DNA of 64,000 nt from Takakia lepidozioides (lineage: Eukaryota > Streptophyta > Takakiopsida > Takakiales > Takakiaceae): NCBI GenBank assembly GCA_030704615.1, contig CM060732.1:16742001-16806000 (forward strand), given 5' to 3'. Made by a program: the position numbers and the translations under genes. Every line of letters starts with the position of its first letter. Within the stretch, counting starts at the first letter, position 1. The notes under the pieces are model-generated. The model saw only the letters and a list, made by a program, of their open reading frames with translations. It ran no database searches and was not told the origin of the DNA. Below are positions 10,863-21,904 of this stretch, in pieces.

Positions 10863-12120
10863 CTTCTGCATGTTTTTTTCATTCCTTCAAAACTCCATGG
10901 ACCTTTTCTATGAGCTTGCTGGGCCAAGTTTTATGTGCTTTTCAATGGGCAGATACGGTGTTGTCGTTCCAGTTACATAACATCTTTGCCTGTCATGGTC
11001 CTCGCAACAATACCGGATACCCCTTGCTTTCTCCCCCATTTTGAGTATTGTCACGGAAATGTCAAATTGTTCTCATACGAGCAACATTGGTACCCGATGC
11101 ATTACCCCTACAGGGCGGATCCTACTGTCGTCGGCCATCTTTATGTGGAAGGTAACAGGCCGAGGTCTAGGTAGACCCAGTTATTTGGAAGCAGGGAATG
11201 AAACTGCATTACCCCAAGGGGTTGGAATCAAGAATGATCCGCTCGGGGAAGCGAAGAGGGAGCAGACCACGAAGTCGCCCTTAGTGACGGAGAGGAATTC
11301 GGTGAAGAAGCCACACAGGGAAATGGAAGGGGACAGACCAGGAGGTCTCCCCAAGCGATGGAGTAAGCACGGGCAACAAGGAAGAGTTTGCCTACGAAAC
11401 CGCTTTGAGCAGCGAAGAGGAAGCAGACCACGAAGTCGCCCCTAGTGACGAGGAGGAAATTGGTGAAGAAGCCAATCAAAGGAACGAGGAAGGAGCAGGT
11501 CACAAAGCCGTTCTTGGTCTCCTCCTCTGTCACCGTTGCTCTGTCACCATTGCTAGGCCATGCTAGCGGGCGAAAATGTTTAGGGTGCAGACTGATCCAC
11601 ACACCATCGCGCTCTTCCTTGCGTCGTATCGCTTTGGTATCCCGTTCCGCTATCTCAGGCGAGGTCAGCTCCTCCTAGCTCATGCAGCTTTGCTGTTCAA
11701 GGCCGTGAGCTCGGCTCTTGTCCTTCCCTTCGTCTTTCTCCCTAACTTACAGGCTTCACTTCGACTCCTTTGTAGTGCTGATTTCTACCTTCGCCTTCTT
11801 GGGCTATTTCTCCTTCCGTTCAGGTACCTTTGGTACGTAACTAGGCTGGTGGGTGAGCGACGTTGCTCCCCTTAGATGTGCGCTCTCAGTTCCTACCGAG
11901 CCGGCACTCATGTTCGTGTTTTTGTCATCCTCCATAGGGGTCAATATCCAACACCACCCCTTTATCTGGTCCCACTCTCAACATCCTTCATTCTTGGCCG
12001 AAACACGACCTCCAATGTCCTTCCTTGCTGTGCTTCACCCATAGCACATCAATGGGGAGGTAACGTCATGGACACAAAACATAATGTCGGAGCATGCTAC
12101 AATTGATTAACATGAATGAA
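10863..12120. other. No clear gene; acidic-coding duplicated patch
   Basis: A segment of about 60 bp at 11257-11315 is repeated at 11411-11475 (core GCAGACCACGAAGTCGCCC). In one frame the second copy reads as an acidic Glu/Asp/Ser patch. The two copies sit in different frames, so a translated product is doubtful. Confidence 0.4.
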
Positions 12121-12382
12121 CTAGAACGGAAGGAAGATATGGGGGTACTCGTCCTCGTTAGGCACGCCAATTTTGTCCACATTGGGCAGCCCATGTGGAG
12201 TGTGCCCTTTCAACTCCATTCCCACTAGACGTTGCATCTCCTGCCTCTTGTGAAGAGCATCTTGTATAGGAAACCACGTCTTGTCGAACTGCGCATTGCA
12301 AATAAGCAAAAAACGGTAAGGAAAGAGGGCTGAAAACATATGAGGCAGCCAAATTGTAGCAACAGAAATGTAGAGGTCTTAC

Positions 12383-12677
12383 CGGACCCGCCCCATTTGG
12401 ACGGGGTTGAACAAACGTTTCATGGAGATACAGGTTTATGTAATGGGTGCAAAAGTAACCACATTCCCAATTCGAAGGCTGTTGGGGCAGAAGAGGCCGC
12501 AACCACCGGGCTGGGGAACATGCCCACTTCCATTCTGGTGATGCAGGGAACAGGCCGCGTAGCACGGCCCACAATTTAGCGACATATTGGTGGAGGTGAC
12601 GATCCTTATGTGACTTCTGGACAGAGTTCAGGTGTAGGAACTTGTGAGCCTCTAGAATAAGCACGCTCCAGTGGGAA
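12383..12677 (-). CDS. Exon 8: C48/Ulp1-like peptidase core
   Basis: The exon starts near the catalytic-His pattern SHWSVLILEAHKFLHL and carries QQPSNWECGYFCTHYI about 60 residues later. C48 cysteine peptidases have HW....D, then Q and a Cys in a DCG-like context. Here the Cys context is WECGYF. The donor is GGTCCG/GTAAGA. It splices in phase to the last exon (FDKTWFPIQDAL to the stop at 12121). Ulp1-like domains occur both in host deSUMOylases and in many plant transposon ORFs. Confidence 0.5.
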
Positions 12678-15193
12678 CTACAAAAAAACTAGCAATATGT
12701 GAGCATGTAAAAAACATGTATGTTCAGACATACACACGGTAATGGATGGGGTAAGGACTTCACATGCGATACACGAAAGAGACAATGGGGATGAAGAGCA
12801 CTTACTCATAAAAGACCTGCATAGTAAGAGCATGAATTCCAGAAACCATCAAATTCTGTCTGTGCAGCAGAGAACTTCTGGTCGTAGACTCGCATGTGTT
12901 GGCGAAATGCATGGTATCTGAGCAAATTTGAAACTTCACCATGCGCCACAGAGGTGTTCATCTGTTTCCCAGCCAATGCGTCGGTGGTATTCTTTACTAT
13001 TGTTTTTTCGTCTTCAGGTGCATCTGCCTGCAACCATTGAATTCGCATGCTGAAGCCCTAAAATGCGCATGAAATACACGAGAAGCAGCAACAACAATGC
13101 AAAATATCATATACACGATGAGGGTAAGGTAGGGTGGGTTAGGTACCTGGCGCTCCATGTACCAACGACCATATGCCGATGCAAAGAACTCCCTGAATTT
13201 GTTGTTTCCAGTTGTGAGGAGCGTGGCAAAACATTATGTGAATGTGGGGTCGTCCAATGCAGGAAAACCATCGGGGAACAGATTGAAATCTCTTAAGAAC
13301 CAGAATCCACACGGTGCCACATTCTTCGGTCGTGGAGGGACAGGCAGAGTCGATTGCAGATGCGATACCTGTTCTTTGAAGAGAGCAATGGCTTCTGTTC
13401 TGTTCTGAGGATAGACAAGATTGGGTGCAGGCAGGCTGGCAGCAATGGGAAGAGGTGCTCTATCCACCACGCTATCGTCATGCTGGAAAGCGTCATCCGA
13501 GTCAGTCGTGCTGTCGATATCATATACTTCAGGCACCTTCAATCCCCGCTTTCGAGTTTGATGATTGTGAGTGCCTGTACAAGGATGGGAAGGCCCGGGC
13601 TCCTACGAGATGGGCTTATTCACTCTCTTTCTCACGGCCAACGGCACCAATCGCCTGCGTTTAGCGGGTGTTACTTCCTTCTCATGCATGTCGTCCTCCT
13701 TCGGGCCCTCCTTGGTGACATTCCCTATGGCCATGGCGTGACTATATTTCCGCTTAGGCATGAAGCTTTTGTCAATGAGAACCTGTTCCATCACAGCTCG
13801 TTGGCCAGCTTCAAAAACAGGATACATCTTCAGCTTCCTGTTTACTTTAGGACAACCATTAATCCTATGAACATTCAGCTTTTTCTTATCCTTGTAAATA
13901 ATGTGGCAGTAGATACATTTGAATGGTTTTCTGTGCTGATCACCCGGTTCTTCAATGCGGGCCTTGAAGTGCGCCTCGCAAATGAGGTCGGCCCACTCGT
14001 CACTATCATAATCCTCATGGTATTGGCGTCTGTCATTGTGCTTCGCTTCACCATATTGATGAGGTAATGAGGTTTGTAAAATGCAAAGCAAACGGATCAC
14101 GGTCAATACACACACATACTCTTCCAATGTCTGTGTTACATCCCACTTTATGTACAAGTTGAATGAATTTGTATGGAGGCCCACTTGCTCCTTCGCATTC
14201 GACATTACCTTCGTTTACGTTGATCCATTGTCACTGACCCGTTCATAGAATTCATGCCAGTAATGGAAATGAAGGGAAGTACCTTGAATTACTTGGAACC
14301 ACCAAGTCATGAGGTTGAGCCACATATCCACGGCAGGGTCGGAAATTTCGAGTGGAAAAAACCACATGGTCCTTATACTCTCCGATGCATTCCAGATTGA
14401 CAGCCACCTTATCTGCCATTTCCGATCCAATGTCAGAAACAGGAAGTACAGTCCCTATTGCCATGCAGGAAATGCAGTGCAGTGCAACCTCACCTTCTCT
14501 TTCGCATCCACACATGCTGTTGAGACGTGATGCAGTTTCTCCAACTGCCCGGTCGGGTGTATGGCCCGAGAATAATGTTTTGCAATCTCGGGGACGAAGT
14601 CCTTTCCAAGAGCCGGATTTGCAATGACCACCAGCTTCACAAGCTTTGACTTGTATTTGATTCTGGACTTCACCCCGGCTTCCCTCAAGTGGTCCGTCAA
14701 TGCTTGCAATGTTTTGGGCTGCCCCTCACTTTCCATGAAGCAGCGTTTGGCATAGGCAAAATCCAGCTTGATCTGTTTGCCTGCAAACAACCAAATGCAC
14801 AAACATTACATTCGATACATGTGCACAGAAGACAGGAAATTGGGGAAGGCTCAGGTGAGGAAAATGGGAGCATGACTTACTTCGTATACCACCTCTACCA
14901 TTCCATCGATAATGAGTCGATACCATGTCCGGTCTATTTTAGCCATGGCTTTTTGAATGAGCTCCGGATCTAGGAGGTCGGCGAACTGTTGCAAGTCAGT
15001 CAGACCGGGGTCAGACCAGTTTTCCTCACCCTGTACAGCATATGTGCTATATTGGTATGCACGTATGCATTTTCAGTGACCCTGCAAGGCCCACTCTACA
15101 ATTCAGTCCACTGATGGGTGCAAATAAAATTGATTGAAAATGGAATGCGGCACCGCATTTCGGGATTCAATGGGATGGGAATTAGAATCTTAC

Positions 15194-15726
15194 GAGTTCA
15201 GGTCCACCATAGCATTTTTCAATAAGGAGGAGTCTACCGCCTTGACCTTTAGGATGACACACTCCACCATGTAATGCCAGCCAATTTGCTTGGCATGGTT
15301 CTGCTTGATGTACTCCCACCATGCAAGAAGACGGTGATTCCCATCCCAGACATAAAACATTTTGCCCAACATATGCCTGAAGTCTCGATCACCCTTCAAC
15401 ATTCCCTCGAATTCTTCGTTGTGATTGTGCCTGTGGGGATCCCATGATGACAATTCTTCCGCTATCGGACCACGCGATTCACCTTCCTCATTTTCAATGG
15501 AAACGTAGAAGGCGGGAGAACCCAGATGATACCCTTCTCGAAATGCAAACTTCAGCTTATCCACATCCCCTGGGAGAGCCTGCTTGACGATGGGGAGGGA
15601 GACCATGCGACAAAGTGGAATTCGCAGTGTCCGAGCGAAGATGCTGCTCCCCAGAACTCTGCCAATGCTGCTGTATGTCTCCTCCAACATGGCATCCGCT
15701 GCACTTTGGAATTCCTCCGGTGACAT
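15194..15726 (-). CDS. Exon 1: ParB/Srx-like domain
   Basis: An open exon of 178 codons from an ATG at 15726. It is preceded in frame by a Pro-rich stretch, so the true start may be further upstream. The order fits a ParB/Srx nuclease-like fold: a hydrophobic strand (IPLCRMVSLPIV), a helix after DVDKLKFAFREG, a strand ending in FYVSIE, an acidic loop, then FYVWDGNHRLLAWW. In ParB/Srx proteins the DGxHR segment binds or hydrolyses nucleotides. The donor is CTGAACTC/GTAAGA. The fold assignment is inference from pattern and needs a profile search. Confidence 0.5.
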
Positions 15727-15984
15727 TTCTGGAGGTGGAGGAAGGGGCTGATCAGATGGAGCACCCCCACCCGTACTTGTAGGCTGGGATTGACGGCGGG
15801 CAGTTCTCGCATTTGAAAGACGTCCTCCACACCTTCCCTGGCAACATGAAGTTCGTGCAGAATGCTGGAGAAGTCATGCTCCAGACGTTAAGCAGGAGCA
15901 CCCTTATCCGTTGAGAGATCGATCACATTGGTCGAAAGCAGCCCGTGCTTGATGAGAGTACCGAACCGGAGCAGTCCGCTTTCT

Positions 15985-16003
15985 CCCCCCCCCCCCCCCC
16001 CCC
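15985..16003. repeat. 19-base C run
   Basis: A homopolymer of 19 C, one of five G/C homopolymers of 12 or more bases in this window. Confidence 0.95.
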
Positions 16004-17372
16004 TAAGAGAATGAAGCAGAAGGGGGCAGTGCAGATTCAAATGGATTCACCGGTTCCACGAGCTGAAGCTCAGTTCCTGCAAGAGTTTGAGACTGAAACT
16101 GGCGGCAAGTCTGCTACAGTGAAGGCAAGTGCCAGCCAATACGTCCTCGCAAAGCCAAATACATAGAGTTTGAATGCCACGAACCCTAGGTAATGGTCTG
16201 CTTGATGCTCCTGCTGCTGGCCGTCTGGTGATCGTTGCTCGTATGGTCAAAACACAAACATGTGAATCTGTCGCAAGTGTGTTCTCACTTTTTCTGGCAC
16301 ATTCTCTCCATCGATGACGTTAGAAGTGGCATAACCAACTATCATTCTCCTCCACAAGAGCATGCAAGACAATGCCATTACACGGATGAAAGAGATCATA
16401 TAGAGTGGTGGTGTGATGTTGTGAGGGCACGGCGGAAGTGGAGGACGCCAAGCTACTGGACAGAGACTGCTTCAGACATTTCGCACGTGAGTGGCATCCT
16501 TGTAATTAAAAAGTGAATCTAGGCATATCTCATACTTATGTCATGTGGCCTGTCATGTGCATGTATGCATGTTGGGGCATGGATGGGCGTGAGGCATGTG
16601 GACGGCACGGGGTGTGGCGATCATGTAATTCGGGTTTTCATGTATTGATTCGCCGACCGCGGAGGGTGGGTTGCCCAGGGGAGGGGCGGGTGGGTCGTCA
16701 CTGGGCCCGGTGACAGGGGTGTTAGGGCATTCAACTCCCCGGGCACTTCTATCACTTGGCAGCGGGTGCTCTTTTTGGACTTTACTGTGAGGTGGTAGAG
16801 GATACCGCAGGTAAGCGTGACTTTAGTGACGTGGCAGGTAAGTGGACAGTGCAATCAATTTGCGGTACTCGTCTGCTGAGCTCTCATCCCATTTTATGGG
16901 GGTGCGCTACAAAAGTGCTCGGCGACCTGGCCCTACCGCCCCATGCATGGAAGCGATATGTGTACTTGGCCTTTTTTGTCCGTTTCCTCCCTTTTTCTTC
17001 CTCCCTTTTTCCTCCCTAAACGGAGGGCCGGGTACATGGAAGGCCACTCTTAGGTTTTGTTTCCTCCCTAGGGCCAACCAATATCCAGGATATACAGATA
17101 ACTTGGCAACTTTCCATTCCTGGGCCCATTTGCTGCAGAAGGGCATAGAACTTGAAAGTAAATGACTGCCAACAACTCTACAGAATCTTTTCCATTTTGT
17201 CTCTCTTTCATCAGTCACCCTGTGAAGTGAACTCTCCATTTGATGTTTGCCTCCACCCACCCACTCTTTTCATGTACATCACATGACAGAATTAGGATCC
17301 AATTAGGATCCCTCTGCGTAGATCTAATCAGAGCTTTTGTGTCTTATGAACATTGTCTGTACTTTAATGTAC
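16004..17372. other. No gene recognised
   Basis: Short ORFs only, without domains. The right end would be the 3' flank of the minus-strand methyltransferase-fold gene. Confidence 0.55.
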
Positions 17373-19914
17373 TCAAAAGGGGCGTGGGGGTTTCTCCAAG
17401 ACAGCAGAAAAATAGACCTCATTGTCGTCTTTGTCAATCTTTGGCATTACCATCCACAAGTGCTGCCGATATCTAAGCTGTGTAAAGTAGTACTGGTAGC
17501 TTGACAGATCATCCTTTGTACAAAAGAATCTGTCTACCCAGAGAAGCCCACCAGGTCGAAGCACCCGATCAAAATCAAACAGAATGAAGTCCAACAGCTG
17601 GTGGTCGATCCACCCATCCAAAAACAGTGTGGTGTGCAAGATGTCCAGAGTGTTGTCAAAGAAGGGAAGGCGCTGATTGACTGTTATGTAAAGTGGGAGA
17701 AGCCCTCGAAGGGCAATCAGCTCACTGAAAGGAGCACCTAAGTTAAGCACCACAGAAATTATGGTGACATCATTCTCTCTCATGCGTGCGGCAAATGTCC
17801 CCGTTCCCATGCTAAAATCCAAGCCAATTCGGATCTCCCCCGGTTTGATAGCCAACACATCTTTGATCAAAAACTCTGCATCAGTTGTATTTGGCACAAC
17901 CCAGCGCAGCTTCTCATGCCCCAACAGGTCAAAGCATGGGTTGCACTTGAAGAACTGCTTCCGGGTTTTTGATGCCAGACACTGAAAGTTCTTACAAATG
18001 TAGTTGTCCCATCGCACATTCCTGTTGTCAGGAAATGTCCACAGTGATTCATTGGTAGGGAGGGGCTTGATGAAGAATTTGGGCCCCCGAGCAAGACACC
18101 TTCTTCTTGGAAGAGGGTCACAACCCAGGACCATCAGTCTCTGCGCTAAGGTCCAATCATCCTGGCAATATTCACCCACGTCGTATTCCATGTACTGCTC
18201 CAGCTCAAACTTGTTGGACACACAGGCGTGCCCAATTGTCCCATAGGTTGCGTTTATTCCCATAAAATTCTTTTTCCCAAGCCGATTCTCCCTCACCTAC
18301 GCATGCAGTTGAACAGATGAATGCGTCTAGGGGACCGAATCAAGAACAACTATAGAAGTGATAGCAACTATAGGAGAGAGAATTGCATTCCTTCTGCCTT
18401 ACCTCAGCCTATTTTGCAGGTAAGTCTTGTGCTTTTTGCCAAGACGGCTGAAGACAAGTCAGATGATGTGCATTTCTTCTTCACGTCAAGGAATCCTTTT
18501 GAGAAGACTTGCATAATCATGATTCATGTAAAAACTGCCTGCCCCATAGTTGCAATATATGGGTGCTGTGACATGACTTGCCCTGATAAAGCTCTTCCGT
18601 TCCGCTGAGTCCCACATATATAAATGTTCAGTTTTAAATACAGCCAAGGAGCTCCACATATGAAGTCTACTGCAAGGCTGAAACCCTATCAATTGTCAGC
18701 AGAACATGGGCTCGTATTGTGTACTTCATACTCAATTGAGGAAAATGCCTCAGAAGCTGCAGGGGAAATCTCTTCCTTCCCCCAAAATAAATTGCAGAAA
18801 AAGACTAGAGAATTGTGGGTGTGCATATCTCTCCCCAAACAAAAGGGGTATATGTAAGCACAAAAGATCAGGATGTGTTTGAGGTACAAGAAGATGTTGA
18901 ATTCCGTTTTCAAAGAAAAAGACCAGGGAGAGAGAGAGAGAGAGAGACTCTTCCCTTCTACACAGGGACGGCTTCTGCAGACTCAACAATATGGAGCAAA
19001 GCTAGCCTCCCCGGCATGGACTCGAGCAAACCGTTGCTGCAAGGCATGAGCCAGAAATCAGGAATCAGCTCTGCCTCTTCTCCCCAAGTTGGTCTGGTTC
19101 CTTTCTCTTGGAAAGTGGCTTTGCTCAACCACTCCCCCCTGGTCTATCTGGAATCGGTGCGGTTGTCTGCCCTCTAACCCTGCCAGGGCGGCATTTCTTG
19201 GCTGTAAGCGAAGTTTTTGGCTAATTGAGTTTGATGTGACATAATTCGAATTTCTGGTGCAAGAAGAGAAGTAGAGAGAGAGGGAAAAGGATTGGGAGGG
19301 TTGAGCCTTACCTTTATGTACTTGCGAATCTCTTCAATCTCGAAGAAATCATACAGAGGATTGGTGTCTACTTTCTCCTCTTTCTCGGGCCATTCATCTT
19401 CCTCTTTTCCTTCCTCCACTGTCTTACCTTCAGTTGCCCCTTTATCAAAGTGTTGGTCCGATGCTAAAGAACTCGCCATACCTGCCCCTTGCCGCCTGCT
19501 CGAGAGTTCCAGCCCCTTTTGCTTCACTTGGGTTAGAATGCTCCCCACTAGATCAAGAGTGGCCGCTATTTCCACTAACAAGTTGCTACTTCTGGTTCTC
19601 TCAAAATTGAGTTGCAACAATGCAGGTCCCAGTGCATCGGGGGGTTCCCCTTTCACCCTCTCCTGTATCTCTTCCATAGATTTTCCTACCTTGACCTGCA
19701 AATCTGCGACCTTGGGATAGAGGGAGATAACCTGGGCGGCAATTGAGTCGCCACCCAACTTGTCGAAGCACTCATTGTTGGGATTAAAGAAGAAACCCGA
19801 GAACAGGTGAAGAACAACGCTTACAGTCACTAAAGCGACAAGGATGCCGAACGCAACTTGAATCCAGCTGGCAACTTTGACAGAACCCCTGGGGAACAAA
19901 TGCCTATGTATCAT
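17373..19914 (-). CDS. Plant SAM-dependent methyltransferase-family protein, two exons
   Basis: Exons are 19914-19312 and 18296-17373, joined in phase (KYIK/VREN) with GT-AG borders and an intron of 1015 bp. The N-terminus has a transmembrane segment (around VASWIQVAFGILVALVTV), so it is a type II membrane protein. A hydrophilic Glu/Lys-rich stem follows. Exon 2 has the plant pattern with YCQDDWTLAQRLMVLGCDPLPRRRC, SLWTFPDNRNVRWDNYICKNF, then a SAM-fold region with IGLDFSMGTGTFAARM (motif I) and VLRPGGLLWVDRFF. It resembles the family of Arabidopsis At1g29790-type probable methyltransferases. The substrate is not known to me. I chose ATG 19914 because codons up to the in-frame ATG at 20034 are a GA-microsatellite-like charged run. 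It is the only apparently intact host gene here. Confidence 0.87.
18297..19311 (-). other. Intron of the methyltransferase gene
   Basis: The donor is ATAAAG/GTAAGG at 19311 and the acceptor GCGTAG/GTGAGG at 18297. The intron contains a (GA)n microsatellite near 18930-18950. Removing it restores the continuous family sequence. Confidence 0.85.
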
Positions 19915-20300
19915 CCTTGGCCCCTGCCTCCACTCAACTCTATCTCTCTCTCTCTCTCCATCTCTCTCACTTTCTTTCTCTTTCCCGACCTGCCGATGTG
20001 TGTCCGTCTTACTCGGATGACTTCCAACCGTCATTATCTTGAGATAGAAATCTACGCTCGACCCCTCGACCCCTACTCCTACCGCTCCTTAAACAGGGCC
20101 TTGGCAAGCAGCATGAAAAAACCTAGGGCCAAACTATCTTCACAGCCGTTGTGATCTTTCTTCGCCTTCAGCTCAAATTCTCTGAATCTCAATCGGTAAC
20201 ATTTTCCCAATTCTGGACCCTCTTCAGCCTCTTCCTCTTCCACACACATATAATCAAACCTCCATTCTGTCTTCTCTCACTCTACAGTTCAAACGGACGC
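19915..20300 (-). promoter_or_regulatory. Probable 5' leader of the methyltransferase gene
   Basis: Upstream of the chosen ATG the transcribed strand is GA-rich, with a (TC)n tract on the plus strand at 19939-19982. Such tracts are common in plant 5' leaders. No clear TATA box can be assigned. Confidence 0.35.
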
Positions 20301-20609
20301 GGGCTGGATGTTGATTGACGCCCCTTCTTGTCGCAAAGAGAGACGCAGCGCGTGCAACGACCGGATCGTCCATCGCAGCGCACAACGCACTCGCTGCCTC
20401 TTCCGCAGCCTCTCGCACATCGTGTCACGTGCGACAGCTCTTTATGAAATCTGCTCTCCTGTCTTCTTTTTTATTCATTCATTAACTCCATCAGTCGGTA
20501 ACTCAGTAGGATGGAGTGCCACCCAGGCGATTCTGGGTTCAACTCTTCCTACTTTGTCGGGTGTGGTATAATCTTCGCCCCCTTTCCTTGCTCGGCGAGG
20601 TTCACTTGA

Positions 20610-20740
20610 AAGAGGTTTTTCTTTTCCTCTCACAATAACTAAGGGGCCTGATTTGTAATAGCCTAGAGTGTAGTTGTTTGAACTTGAAAGAGGTTTTTTT
20701 TTTCCTCTCACTAAGTAGAGTGTAGTTGTTCGGGGTGTTT
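20610..20740. repeat. Short tandem duplication, about 90 bp period
   Basis: CTTGAAAGAGGTTTTTCTTTTCC and AGAGTGTAGTTGTT each occur twice in succession (about 20607 and 20682; about 20665 and 20717). Confidence 0.6.
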
Positions 20741-20807
20741 TCTTTGTAAAGGAGATACGTTGGTAGCAAGGAATATATTAGGTTATTTGAAGCAATCAAT
20801 ACAGGTT

Positions 20808-21185
20808 AAAAATGCCAGGATATTATTTTTTTCATTCCTCTTTTATTGCTTTTTCATCCGTACCGGATGAGGCATTTTTGGGATGTTGAATTACTTGTGA
20901 GGATGTCAAACCGTTCCCTTGGATGTTATTTCCTGTTTTTTCATCCTACTGATGGATTTTTCCCAACGGATGAACTCAAGGATGTTTTTTTCATCTGAAC
21001 CGGATGATGTGTACAGCTTTTGATGGCCATGGACTTATATTAATTACCCCTAATTATGGTTAATTAAGGTGTGAAACCCTGATCCCTACCCTAAAACCTA
21101 CCGTTTAACCTAGCTACGGAAAAAATCCGTCAGGTTTTAAAGGATGTGATGTTGATTGTTCATCCTGCACGGATGAAAAATCGGG
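20808..21185. repeat. 380-bp dispersed repeat, copy 1
   Basis: This block recurs at 24213-24592 in the same orientation with few differences. It contains short inverted motifs of the type TCATCCGTACCGGATGA (20854-20870). It brackets, with the second copy, a 3-kb interval holding the gag-like pseudogene. It lacks TG...CA ends and primer sites, so I do not call it an LTR. Confidence 0.85.
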
Positions 21186-21900
21186 CAAGTGCCCTAGGAT
21201 GTCTCTCCCACCGTCAGAAGCACGAGCCGTGCTTTTGAGCTCGCGGGGAGAACGTTATGGCGTCTGCGTTTTGCTGCTGCCCTGTTTGCTGCATCATACC
21301 CATGTTGGGCGATCTCCTGGGATGCGCAATGGCGGCGTTTTGTTTTTCTTACAGGCGGGAGACAATGCTGTGAATGCATCGTCTTTTTCCCTCCTCTGGC
21401 TTTTAATTTTTGCAGCGGCGCTTGTGTTAACTGTTGCAACAGAGTATCAGACCCCGTACGTGAATGTCTTGAATCTGTGATAGGGCAGGATGTTCTTACT
21501 TGCCCAAGATACCTTGCATGATGCATGTCTTGGGATAATTACGGATGATATAGTATGAGGCTGCAATTTATCCTGTATTGCGCAAGAGGGTTACTTGGTT
21601 ATATGTCAGGAATCTGAACATGAATAAACCCCGCCCTCCCACCCTGTTTTATCATGATTGATAGGGTGTTGTCACTTGGTAAGCTATGACAAGATTGAAA
21701 GTGTTAGATGGTGCCCTGTCATGGGCTGTTTATGTCTTTAATTGACAATGACCCCAGTGGGTCTTGTCCATGTCTTGACATGACATGAATATCTTCCCTC
21801 TCTTCCTTGTTCAGTGTACTTAGTGGTGTTTGTACACACTATCTACTGTCTTCCTTTTTGGTTATTGCTTCACCATTGTGACATAATGACATGTTGCTTG
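21186..21900. other. No gene recognised
   Basis: Mixed sequence with short ORFs and no domain. It may be the 5' part of the element containing the gag-like ORF. Confidence 0.5.
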
Positions 21901-21904
21901 GTTG

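Larger units (their letters stand above)
12121..15726 (-). pseudogene. Multi-exon gene: ParB/Srx-like domain, zinc finger, Ulp1-like protease
   Basis: My splice model (minus strand) is 15726-15194, 15046-14881, 14772-14494, 14454-14283, 14045 to about 13607, 13548-13147, 13027-12806, 12677-12383 and 12288-12121, all with GT-AG borders. Phases agree at most joins. They do not at the exon 7-8 join, where the last codon of exon 7 reads TGA, and the exon 5-6 donor is uncertain. Exon 1 has VWDGNHRLLAWW near 15330, like the ParB/sulfiredoxin fold. Exon 5 has a C2H2-like finger (CIYCHIIYKDKKKLNVH). Exon 8 has SHWSVLI and QQPSNWECGYF, fitting the His and Gln...Cys sites of C48 (Ulp1) SUMO peptidases. 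An in-frame TAA at 13234-13236 lies in exon 6. An N-terminal extension toward 15900 needs a frameshift. Function is unknown. It may be a mobile-element gene or a plant-lineage family. Confidence 0.6.

Noticed and set aside
17373-20034. Start of the methyltransferase-fold gene at the upstream ATG (20034)
   Set aside because: The extra codons are a GA-microsatellite-like charged run; the ATG at 19914 precedes the conserved membrane segment closely.
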